From positions 4,869,001 through 4,933,000 of the forward strand of contig NZ_JAPEOS010000001.1 of assembly GCF_026340975.1 (NCBI RefSeq): a DNA stretch of 64,000 nt. The letters are read 5' to 3'. Below, piece after piece: positions 18,053-25,984 of the stretch. Position 1 is the first letter of the stretch, and every line of letters begins with the position of its first letter. A program made the translations under genes and the position numbers. The notes beneath the pieces are model-generated. The model saw nothing but the letters and a program-made list of their open reading frames with translations, was not told the origin of the DNA and made no database searches. Source of the DNA: Streptomyces sp. NBC_01214. GTDB lineage: Bacteria > Actinomycetota > Actinomycetes > Streptomycetales > Streptomycetaceae.

Positions 18053-19531
18053 TGAGTCTCCCGGTCGACGCCCGCAGGCGAGGCGTTGGGCCTGTTGTCC
18101 CGCCTTCGGGTCGAGTTCGACGAGAGCCTCTACGCTCGCGCGGATGCGCTTTTCGAGCTCACGGACGCGGTGCTGTGCACGGACGGACCGGTGAAGACCC
18201 TGGTCGAGCTGTCGCTGGCCCTCGAGCACCGGCGCGGGCATGGTGCCCTGTACTCGGCGTTGGACCGAGGCTGGCTGGAGCCAGCGCGACCGCGCCGCAC
18301 CCTGGCCTCATTGCCGCTGCCGAGGGCTGCCGACGGGCGGATCATGCTGGCCGTGGACGTGAGCCGCTGGCTCCGCCCTGATGCCCCTATCAGCGACGAC
18401 AAGCTGTTCTGCCACGTCTACGGGCGTGGTGACCGCAAGACGGACCAGTTCGTGCCTGGCTGGCCGTACCCGTTCGTCCGCCGCGCTGGAGCCCGACCGC
18501 ACTTCCTGGGTCGCCGCTGCTGGACGCCGTGCGCCTGGGCCCCGCGGACGATGCGACCGCCATTACGGCCGCCCAACTACGCGACGTCGTCGAGCGGTTG
18601 ACGCAGGCCGGGCACTGGCAGCCGGGCGACCCCGAAGTCCTGATCATGATGGACGCCGGCTACGACGTCGCCCACGTCGCCCATGCGCTGACGGACCTGC
18701 CCGTCGTGCTGGTCGGACGCCTGCGCTCGGACCGCGTCATGCTCCGCGACGCAGGCTCCCCACGTTCCGGCCCGAAGGGCGGCCGTCCCCGCCGGCACGG
18801 CGGCGTCCTCACCTTCGCCAAGCCCGACAGTTGGCACCAACCCGACGTCACCGCCGCCACGGACACCACCCGCCACGGACACCACCTGCTACGGACACCA
18901 CCCGCTACGGCAAGGCGGAGGCGACGGCCTGGGACCGGATGCACCCCAGACTCACCCACCGCGAACCCTGGCTGGAACATCCGAGGAGGAACTGCCCGTT
19001 CTGCACGGCACGTTGGTGCGACTGAAGATCGAGCGCCTGCCGGGCGACCGTGACCCGAAACCAGTCTGGCTGTGGTGCTCGGCGACCGCCGCCATGCCGA
19101 CGGACGTGGACCGCTGGTGGCAGTCGTTCCTTTGCAGATTCGATCTCGAGCACACCTTTCGGCTGATGAAGCAGACGCTCGGCTGGACGTCCCCGAGGGT
19201 CCGCCACGCGGACACCGCCGACCTGTGGACCTGGCTCATCATCGCCGCCCACACCCAGCTCCGCCTCGCCCGGCCCCTTGCCGAGGACCTGCGTCGCCCC
19301 TGGGAACGACTGGTGGCCGAACCCCGCCGCCTCACCCCCGCCCGAATGCGGAGGGGGTTTCGCAACGTCCGTGCGACGGCAGTCTGTCCGGCGGCCGCAC
19401 CGAAACCGTCCCGGCCAGGCCCGGGACGCCCTCCCGGCTCGAAGAACAAGCACCGCGCCAAGCGCCACGACGTCGGCAGGACGGTCAAACGCGCCGAGTC
19501 GATCAAGGAACATCAGGCCAGCCGACCATGA
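18053..19531 (+). mobile_element. IS701-like DDE transposase, frameshifted (copy B)
   Basis: The best-preserved copy. It begins with the ATG at 18053 and within 40 bases must shift frame. It then reads SRLRVEFDESLYARADALFE, LPLPRAADGRIMLAVDVSRW and FCHVYGRG. It shifts again to DDATAITAAQLRDVVERL, MMDAGYDVAHVAHAL and LVGRLRSDRVM, and again to MPTDVDRWWQSFLCRFDLEHT, TFRLMKQTLGWTSPRVRHAD and GPGRPPGSKNKHRAKRHD, ending at a TGA at 19529-19531. At least three frameshifts are needed. Related remnants are at 6810-8200 and 20411-20670. Confidence 0.75.
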
Positions 19532-19540
19532 ACGTCAAGC

Positions 19541-20203
19541 TCAGCGTCCGTACCAGCCTGCGGATCCCGCTTCCTGCGATGGCTCGAACGCCTGGTGAAG
19601 AGCCACGAGGCCGGTGATCAGGCGGGAGTCCCAGCCAGGGACGAGTACCTGGAAGTCGTCGGCCTCCATACCGCGGAAGACGAGGTGGGCCCGGCCTGAG
19701 TCGTCGCGCCATATGATGCGCCGGGGTGAGCCGAACCCGCCGTCACCCTCGCCCAGGATGGAAACGACCAGGCACAGCAGGCTGACGGGAAGGCCGAAGG
19801 GCCACCACAACGCCCACCACACGAGACGGCCTCGGTAGCCGCGGAGCACGGGACCCGCCGACGGCTCCACAGTCCACAGCATCCGGCCAAAGCTGAGCCA
19901 ACGGCGGCGCCGCAGTGTGATCCGCCCAAGCGGCACGCCGAGCGGGTCCTCGACACGGTAGACGGCGGGGCGCCCGCTCAGGCGCGACCCCAGGGCCTGC
20001 TCGGTGAATACGCGGGCGGCCGGCGCCTGGCCGTCCGGAACGATGTGGAAGGCTCGAACGGAGCGGCGTCGGTCCAGCGTGGGGGCGTTGACATCACGGT
20101 AGAGCCGGACCGCTCCGGACACCTGCTCGTCCTGACCGCTCATGACGACCGCCGGCGGGGACACCTTGGTCATCACTTCGTACGTCACTCGCCCCTGGCT
20201 CAC
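19541..20203 (-). CDS. putative membrane-associated protein, 220 aa
   Basis: GTG start at 20203 with GGAGGGG six bases upstream. One clear hydrophobic segment of about 28 residues lies in the middle (LVWWALWWPFGLPVSLLCLV, then VSIL). It follows a basic and aromatic region (RRRRWLSFGRMLW) and is followed by a hydrophilic C-terminal domain with RRIIWRDDSGRAHLVF. This suggests a single or re-entrant membrane anchor with cytosolic flanks. The family is not recognised. It is convergent with the preceding transposase remnant, whose end is 10 bases away. Confidence 0.55.
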   Translation of the reverse strand: MSQGRVTYEVMTKVSPPAVVMSGQDEQVSGAVRLYRDVNAPTLDRRRSVRAFHIVPDGQAPAARVFTEQALGSRLSGRPAVYRVEDPLGVPLGRITLRRRRWLSFGRMLWTVEPSAGPVLRGYRGRLVWWALWWPFGLPVSLLCLVVSILGEGDGGFGSPRRIIWRDDSGRAHLVFRGMEADDFQVLVPGWDSRLITGLVALHQAFEPSQEAGSAGWYGR

Positions 20204-20410
20204 GCTCTGCCCCTCCGTGCATGTTCAGTTCAAGTCCGATGATCTCATCGTGGAGCGTGCGGGGGGCACGGAGGCGATGTCCACGTCTGCTCCACGGGGC
20301 AGGCCGGACAGAGCTGAGGGTTCGTTACCCGTTCAGGGATGGGTACGGGGCCTTGTGCAGGTGGGTGATCACGGCAGGGGCGTCGGCCGGGTCCTTCTTT
20401 ACCCGTGCCG

Positions 20411-20670
20411 GCAGCGGACCTGAGGACGTCCAGGCAAGGGCTGCGCTGGGGGCGAGGCCCGCAACCGAAGGGTGCCGCTGCGCGGCGGATCCAGGCCGCC
20501 GTGCCGTACGCCTTCAGCCCGGGCGAAGACGGGCACGCCAGCCGGTGCACCGAAACCCACCCGTCCCGGCCCCACCCGTCCCGGCCCCGGCCGCCCGTCC
20601 GGCTCGAAGAACCGACAGCCCGCCACCCGCTACGACGTCGGACGAGTCCTCGCCGCCGGCGAGCCCTCCA
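20411..20670 (+). mobile_element. IS701-like transposase C-terminal remnant (copy C)
   Basis: The frame carries GPGRPSGSKNRQPATRYDVG, matching the last 60 residues of copies A and B, preceded by the degenerate PARxRRGFRN region. Only the C-terminal fifth is left. It leads without a stop codon into the Fic-family frame downstream. Confidence 0.6.
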
Positions 20671-20741
20671 TCCGGCCGTCCTGGCGCGGCGCATGCCCCG
20701 CCTCTGGAGCAGCGGCCCGTGATGGCTTCCAGAACTTCTTC

Positions 20742-21278
20742 ATGGCAACGCGAGGCGGACGTGACAGCCAGGGAACCGCGCGCGTCCTGACCGCCCTCGA
20801 CCTGGCTGTCGCCGACGCGGAGCAGGGCAGGCCTCTGACGTTCGCCCTCATGGCGAAGTGGCAGCGGACTGTGCTGGGCCGCGACCTTGCCGGGTTCCGC
20901 ACGGTGCCGGCCTTCGCGAAGGGCGGACAGGAGCGCTACGGCCTCGCACCCGACACCCGGGCGAGATTCGAGCGCTGCCTGTCCGAGAGCGCACAACTGG
21001 ATCTGCCCCTCCCGTCACGTGCTGCCCGGGCCCACCTGGACATCCTCTTCTTCCACCCGTTCGAGGACGGCAACGCCCGCGCAGCGATGCTGGCACTGGC
21101 ATTCGTCCTGGCACGGGAAGGCGTCTTCCTCAACGAGGTGTACCCGCTCCAGACGACCCGCTGGGCCGACGACCCCGAAGGCGCGGTCGATCTGGCGGTG
21201 CTGCTCGGAATCCTGATCAACGCTGCTGACCGGCGTCTGTCCCACGGGGAGCCCGCCATGAATGAAGCGACATCCTGA
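20742..21278 (+). CDS. Fic/DOC-family protein, N-terminally truncated
   Basis: From the ATG at 20742 this encodes 178 residues containing the Fic core HPFEDGNARAAM, a variant of HxFx(D/E)GNGRxxR with Ala in place of the second Gly of GNGR. Before it come the helices TALDLAVADAEQGRPLTFAL and TVPAFAKGGQERYG. Fic proteins transfer AMP or other nucleotides to target hydroxyls. Full-length relatives begin about 70 residues earlier, and here that region is replaced by the tail of a transposase remnant, with the frame open across the junction. Whether it is expressed as a fusion, from 20742, or not at all cannot be told. Confidence 0.6.
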   Translation: MATRGGRDSQGTARVLTALDLAVADAEQGRPLTFALMAKWQRTVLGRDLAGFRTVPAFAKGGQERYGLAPDTRARFERCLSESAQLDLPLPSRAARAHLDILFFHPFEDGNARAAMLALAFVLAREGVFLNEVYPLQTTRWADDPEGAVDLAVLLGILINAADRRLSHGEPAMNEATS

Positions 21279-21669
21279 TCAACGCGCTCGCGCAGGGGAT
21301 CCGCCGCCCGGTGTCCGAGGGGGCATCGAACCGACGGCCTCGGTCAGGAAGAGCAGACCGAGGTGCTGCTGTTCCGGGGCTCACCATCGCCGACGTGCGG
21401 TGCCGCGAACGCTTCTGCTCGGGCGGCTGCAATCACTGGCGGCACGGACGGTCCGCCGCCGCCTGAAACCTCAACGCCGCACCCCTGAAGCCCGGTTCCC
21501 CCCGTGTGTGTGCGGCCTGCTGCCCTGCGCACTGCCAGACGTGTCCGGAATTCCGCTCCGGACGCTGCGGCGACCAGCACCAGACGGGTCAGAGGGCACT
21601 CGGTGGAGGAGTGCCTGCGGTGGGTCAGAGCAGGCCGAGCTGTTCCGATGAGATCAGGTAGATGCGTTC
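21279..21669. other. gene-free stretch downstream of the Fic gene
   Basis: No supportable gene on either strand. High GC keeps several frames open, but no motif, start signal or coherent coding bias was found. Confidence 0.35.
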
Positions 21670-22749
21670 TCAACGGTGCGGCGCCTCGGCGGCCGCCGCT
21701 GCGTGGTTGAGCGCCCCGGACGGGAAGGGTGTCTCCTTGCTCTCCGTAATCAGCTGGCGGTGGAAGTCGCCCAGGACGACTGCGGTCCTGGCATGCCGCT
21801 CGATGATCGCTGCGACCTCCGGCGGAACACCGCCGGGCTTTCGGCCTGCAATCCACTCCTGCAGGAACACGTCTGTCCCCGTTTCGCCCCGAAGGTGTTC
21901 GACGAGGTGGTGGTGCAGCAGATGGCTCGCGGTGTAGTGGCGGTCGTACGCGAGATGGTCCGACAGGAACTGCGCCTCGGCTCCCGAGAGCTCGAAGCCC
22001 GAGCTCATGGCCAGCCCGAAGTCCGCGAAGTAGATCAGCCGGCCGTCGGTCAGGATGTTGTTGAAATGGGCGTCGAAGTGCACGAGTCCGCGAGAGCTCA
22101 TGAACGCCGCTCCCCGCGCCAAGGCGTCCTCCACCCACACGTAAGGGGCACCGGCACCGGCTGGCGCCGTATTCTCCCGGTGCTCGTACAGCCACGACCC
22201 GAGTGTCTGAGGCACATGTTCTAGGAAGAGCACCAGGCTGCGGGAGGACCGGCCGATGGCCTCCAGTCGTTTGCGTACGGCCGGAGAGCCTTCCCAGTGG
22301 GCGACGGCTCCGTCGATACCCCCGAACTCGTCCATGAAGGCCTCGGGAGGGGAATCGGGCAGGACACGCCAGTGGTACATCAGGGGAAAGCTCTCGTGCT
22401 CCCTCCCCAGGACCCAGTGGGTGGTCATGGTGTGTACGGCCAGTTCCCGCCAAGCACCGAACCCGGCGGACCCCACTCCGTATTGGTAGAACAGGGGCAG
22501 CCCGAAGAGGTTCGCCGTGGACCGGACGTTCTCTGGCCGGGCCTCGACGTCCGTCAGTGGCACCTTCTTGACGAAGACCCGTGTCCCGTCGACGTCCAGT
22601 TCGGCCGACCTGCCGCCGATGCCGACCCCGAGCGCGGAAGCGGACGCTACGACGTCGGCGAGCCGCCTGTCGCTCAGCAGGGGGAGACCGGTGGCCACGG
22701 TCCCGTAGGTAGCGAGACGCGCTGCGTGGGCGGAGTCGGGGTGGTCCAT
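21670..22749 (-). CDS. protein-kinase-fold phosphotransferase-like protein
   Basis: A 359-residue soluble protein with GAGGAG six bases before the ATG at 22749. It has an ATP-lysine strand (RVFVKKVPL), a catalytic loop GLVHFDAHFNNILTDGRL in which HFDAHFNN replaces HRDxxxxN, and a metal-binding YFADFGLAM (DFG). These place it in the kinase-like fold, between Ser/Thr kinases and small-molecule kinases. There is no transmembrane or sensor domain. C-terminal helices carry a His-rich HLLHHHLVEHL stretch. Substrate unknown. Its upstream region is shared with a small divergent intergenic stretch. Confidence 0.75.
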   Translation of the reverse strand: MDHPDSAHAARLATYGTVATGLPLLSDRRLADVVASASALGVGIGGRSAELDVDGTRVFVKKVPLTDVEARPENVRSTANLFGLPLFYQYGVGSAGFGAWRELAVHTMTTHWVLGREHESFPLMYHWRVLPDSPPEAFMDEFGGIDGAVAHWEGSPAVRKRLEAIGRSSRSLVLFLEHVPQTLGSWLYEHRENTAPAGAGAPYVWVEDALARGAAFMSSRGLVHFDAHFNNILTDGRLIYFADFGLAMSSGFELSGAEAQFLSDHLAYDRHYTASHLLHHHLVEHLRGETGTDVFLQEWIAGRKPGGVPPEVAAIIERHARTAVVLGDFHRQLITESKETPFPSGALNHAAAAAEAPHR

Positions 22750-22825
22750 CGACGGCTCCTCGGTGCCCAGAACGAGGGCGTCAGTGATCGTACCAACGCA
22801 ATCGACTCTATCCGCCGAGGTCGAC

Positions 22826-22963
22826 TCAGTTCTTGTAAGGGACCGTTGACGGGATCTGGAGAGGTCGGGAGCCGGAAGAGACCGCGACGTAGGCCAGTGC
22901 GTCGTACTCCTCGGCAAAGGAGGAAGGGCTCAGAGCGAAGCGGTAGGTCCAGCGAGGCACCAT
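22826..22963 (-). CDS. possible small protein, 45 aa
   Basis: ATG at 22963 with GGAG ten bases upstream. It encodes VPRWTYRFALSPSSFAEEYD and ends TVPYKN. The frame is biased like coding sequence, yet it could equally be the surviving tail of a larger lost gene, since similar bias fades upstream. No family recognised. Confidence 0.3.
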   Translation of the reverse strand: MVPRWTYRFALSPSSFAEEYDALAYVAVSSGSRPLQIPSTVPYKN

Positions 22964-23225
22964 GGCACCGAAGCTCCGTGTGCGGTGCCGGCCGTTGAGC
23001 CACGCCCGGGTACGGCCCACGGCGCGTGACTGCGCTGCGCAGGTGACGACAGCGTCGGCGCGGGGGCGAGTCCATGGACCGGGCCATGTCGGACGGGCAC
23101 GCAACGTACCGCCGTCGGGTCCGCTGGCTGGCGCGGGTGTGGGGCTCAGGTCATCGCGTGCGGTCCTTCGGCGTCTGTTCGGCATCAGCCCCACCCCTGC
23201 CGAACGGCGGGGGCCGCCGGGGCCG

Positions 23226-23350
23226 TCAGACCGCACACGCTGCGGAGGTTGACCGTCGGTCATGGAGGGCTTGGCGGCGTAGGTCGGCAGTTTCCTGGTA
23301 CCGGCTCAGTTCGTGCAGGGCGTTGGCGAGTTCCTTGCGGCTGGCGAGAG
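23226..23350 (-). pseudogene. tetratricopeptide-repeat protein, C-terminal remnant
   Basis: The minus strand reads LASRKELANALHELSRYQET then ADLRRQALHDRR to a TGA at 23226-23228. The spacing N-x-LA-x-xL-x-x-L-x-RY-xEA-x-x-L-x-RQAL is the standard TPR consensus of Streptomyces NB-ARC/TPR regulators. Upstream sequence to about 23800 does not hold a continuous frame. The stretch 22964-23911 has no other supportable gene. Confidence 0.45.
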
Positions 23351-23911
23351 TGTTCGGCGGGGTTCGTCCTCAGCGGCGGGTGTCTGACGTGATGGTTCAC
23401 AACGGACGTCGAGGCGCGCGCCGAGGGCTGGGCCGTGAGCCGAGTCCATGATGACGGTCAGCAGGGCCGGGCAGAGCTGGTGGCCTCGCCCGGTGAGGTC
23501 GCGGGCGGGACGCGCTCGCCGCAGGCCGGTGCTCAACACCGCGGTCCCTCCCTCACGACCAGCGTCGCCGGGCAGACCGGTCGCGGGTGGTACGCGCTCG
23601 ATGCCTTCGCGGAGCGCGGCGACAGCGGCCGGGACGACCTCCAGGGGTTCAGCGGCCTCCGTGCTCTGGGGCCCGGACAGCGCTCCGGTGATTACCTCCG
23701 GAGCGTTGGTCGCTTCCTCGATGGCGCCCACGCTCCATCGCTCGGGCCCGCTGGCGAACCGTGAGCGCAAGGCTTCACCGAGCCGGGGCGCGAGACCCGG
23801 GCATCCGACAGAACCTCGACCGGCATACCCGGCCGAAGCCGTGAAAGGGAGGCGGGCCGTCGATGTCCATGGCGATCCGGGCGCGGCGGAGGCGGATGAC
23901 GTTGAGGCAGG

Positions 23912-23939
23912 GCTGCTCCCCGCGCACGCGGGGAGCAGC
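23912..23939 (-). terminator. 12-bp stem / 4-nt loop hairpin after the methyltransferase gene
   Basis: GCTGCTCCCCGC and GCGGGGAGCAGC pair perfectly around a GCAC loop, 21 bases beyond the minus-strand stop codon at 23961. It is placed as a transcription terminator of the peptide/FGE/MFS/methyltransferase operon. It has no U-tract, as is common in Streptomyces. It resembles a type I-E CRISPR repeat, but only one copy exists. Confidence 0.7.
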
Positions 23940-23960
23940 TGATCGTGCGCTCCGCTGGAG

Positions 23961-24704
23961 CTACGGCTTGATGGCGACCCAGATCTGCTTGCGGCTGATC
24001 TCGGTGTAGGGGGAACGGTCGAACTCGCCGTAGAGGTTGTCGATCTGCCAACCTGCCTGGTTCAGTTCGATGGCGAACTGGTGGGCGGGCACATAGGCGC
24101 GGTGGAGCGGCGGGAGGTGGGTGCGGCTCGTGACCGTTCCTTGTCCGTCGAGATGTTCGATGACGCCGTGGTAGGTGGTCAGCTTGCGGGCGCGGTCCAG
24201 GATGGTCTCGTTGAGGTAGAAGACGTAGTCCTCGCCCCGGCCCATCTCGACGGGGATGCGGTCGTACTTGAGCAGGCTCTCCAGGGACGTGTTGGCCGCG
24301 TCGAAGACGAAGTATCCGCCCTGCTGGGTGTTGCGGAGCACGTTGCGCATCACGCGCAGGCGGTGTTCTGTGTCGATTATGTGGTTGAAGGTATTCAGGG
24401 AGGAGTAGGAGAGCCGGGCTGGTTCGTCCAGGCTGTAGTCGGCGAGGTCCGCCTCGACGAGCTTGGTCCGGGTGCCTTCGAGTGTTTTCGCGCAGCGGCG
24501 CAGGGACTCAGGCGAGATGTCGATGCCGACGTCAGGACGGCTTTCGACGGCTACGCGCCCGTCTCCGATGCCGAGGTCCACAGCCGGACGTCCCGTGCCG
24601 GCGACGAGGTCGCGGTAGAAGGCCGCGTCGTGGGCTCCGGTCCACAGGGAACGGACCTTCACCCAGGCGTCGAATTCTTCGATGGTCTGCTTCGGCTGAG
24701 TCAC
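23961..24704 (-). CDS. class I SAM-dependent methyltransferase
   Basis: A 247-residue cytosolic protein. Its GTG start at 24704 overlaps the TGA of the MFS gene (GTGA, four bases), so translation is coupled. Motif I is PAVDLGIGDGRVAVE, the acidic end of beta-2 is GIDISPESL, and motif IV lies near YSSLNTFNHI. The C-terminal part (HQFAIELNQAGWQIDNLYGE) fits the substrate-binding cap of small-molecule or peptide methyltransferases. It would transfer a methyl group from S-adenosylmethionine. Being last in an operon with a short peptide, an FGE-like protein and an exporter, it may methylate the peptide or a derived metabolite. This is an inference. Confidence 0.85.
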   Translation of the reverse strand: MTQPKQTIEEFDAWVKVRSLWTGAHDAAFYRDLVAGTGRPAVDLGIGDGRVAVESRPDVGIDISPESLRRCAKTLEGTRTKLVEADLADYSLDEPARLSYSSLNTFNHIIDTEHRLRVMRNVLRNTQQGGYFVFDAANTSLESLLKYDRIPVEMGRGEDYVFYLNETILDRARKLTTYHGVIEHLDGQGTVTSRTHLPPLHRAYVPAHQFAIELNQAGWQIDNLYGEFDRSPYTEISRKQIWVAIKP

Positions 24705-25984
24705 GCGGACGGGTCCTTCGCTGGGGTCGGGCGGGCGATGAGGAGGGCGACCAGGACACCTGTCCCTATCAGGAGGAACCCGGTGACGGTCAGGATCGGG
24801 CCGGATCCGGCCATGACACCGACGGCGCCGGCCGCTGCGACCCCGACGGGCTGGGCCCCGTTGAGGACGGCCGCGTAGTACATGTTGATCGAGTCGAAGG
24901 CGGGCCTGGGCAGTGACTCCTGGAGGATGGTGATCACGATCGTGCCGTAGGGGGCGAAGACGAGGCCGCCCAGGAGCAGGCCCGCGACGACCGTAGGAAG
25001 GTTGGTGGCCAGGCCGACGATGACGGTCGCGGCCCCCCAGCCAAAGATGATGACGGCGGCCCACAACGGCCGTGCGAGGCTCTTGCGGGTACCCAGGAGC
25101 AGCCCGGTCACCGCGGAGCCCACGCCGACTGCGGACCATGCGTATCCCAGACTGCGGGCAGCTTGCGCGTCGCTCATCGAGAAGTCCTCGATGAGCTTCA
25201 GCGGAAGCTGAACGAGCAAGGGACCGTAGAGGGCGTAGAAGACAGCGGTGGCTCCGACCAGGACCCAGGCGGTGCGCAGGGCCGTACTGGATGCCGGGGA
25301 TGACTCGTCTACAGCTCCCCGTGACGGGGCCGGAACCGAGGCCGGGCCCGCACCCGTCGTTCCGTTCCGGACGGACACGACCGCGGCGAGCACACTCAGA
25401 TAGCCGAGACCGTCCAGGAGGAGGACCGGTCCGGCGCCAGCGGCCGCGATGATGATGCCGCCCACGGCCGGGCCGGCGAGGAAGCCCACCTGCGTGACAG
25501 TGGAGAACAGCGAGTTCGCCGCGAAGAGCTCTCCCGGCTTCGCGCTGTCTCGGATGGCAGATTGCCAGGCGGCCCGTCCGAAGGAACCGGTCAGGCTCGC
25601 CAGCCCCAAGCACACCAGGAAGAACGGCATGCTCAGCGCGTCAGCCCAGTAGAGCCCCCCGGCGATGACCAGGAAGGTGCATTTGTTCGCACTGTTGACA
25701 ACGGTGAGCCGGGCAGGGGTGACGCGGGCCAGTTGTCGGCCGAAGAACACGTTCACCAGCACACCGGGCACGAGGTAGGCGATGGTGACACCCGAGATGG
25801 CGAGCGACTTGTTGTCCGGGGTCAGCTGTGCCGCGATCCAGACGATCGCGATCTTGTCCATGGACGTGGACAGCGCGAACGGCATGTACCCGATGAGCAG
25901 ACGCCGGATACGGGCGTTTGACCAAGCGCTCTGGTACCCGCTGGGCTTGGTGATCGTGTCAGGACGCTGCACAGTCGCACACAC
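24701..25984 (-). CDS. MFS transporter, probable exporter
   Basis: About 427 residues with roughly 12 hydrophobic segments, for example ISGVTIAYLVPGVLVNVFFG and VGVGSAVTGLLLG. The MFS-A-like loop after TM2 reads GRQLARVTPARL. A long hydrophilic central loop (ASVPAPSRGAVDESSPASST) divides the two halves. The start is inside the end of the FGE-like gene: GTG at 25984 overlaps by 26 bases, and GTG at 25972 is also possible. The stop overlaps the methyltransferase start. It most likely exports the product of this operon through the cytoplasmic membrane, as drug or peptide:H+ antiport. Confidence 0.88.
   Translation of the reverse strand: MCATVQRPDTITKPSGYQSAWSNARIRRLLIGYMPFALSTSMDKIAIVWIAAQLTPDNKSLAISGVTIAYLVPGVLVNVFFGRQLARVTPARLTVVNSANKCTFLVIAGGLYWADALSMPFFLVCLGLASLTGSFGRAAWQSAIRDSAKPGELFAANSLFSTVTQVGFLAGPAVGGIIIAAAGAGPVLLLDGLGYLSVLAAVVSVRNGTTGAGPASVPAPSRGAVDESSPASSTALRTAWVLVGATAVFYALYGPLLVQLPLKLIEDFSMSDAQAARSLGYAWSAVGVGSAVTGLLLGTRKSLARPLWAAVIIFGWGAATVIVGLATNLPTVVAGLLLGGLVFAPYGTIVITILQESLPRPAFDSINMYYAAVLNGAQPVGVAAAGAVGVMAGSGPILTVTGFLLIGTGVLVALLIARPTPAKDPSA

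Noticed and set aside
22964..23911. MerR- or TetR-like regulator gene
   Set aside because: Suspected from coding-like bias, but no helix-turn-helix could be found in any frame; only a TPR tail is supportable.
23912..23939. CRISPR array
   Set aside because: Only one repeat-like unit, no spacer-repeat periodicity and no cas genes.
24705..25613. Upstream extension of the methyltransferase frame
   Set aside because: It overlaps the MFS gene in another frame. The GTG at 24704 overlapping the MFS stop is the natural start.
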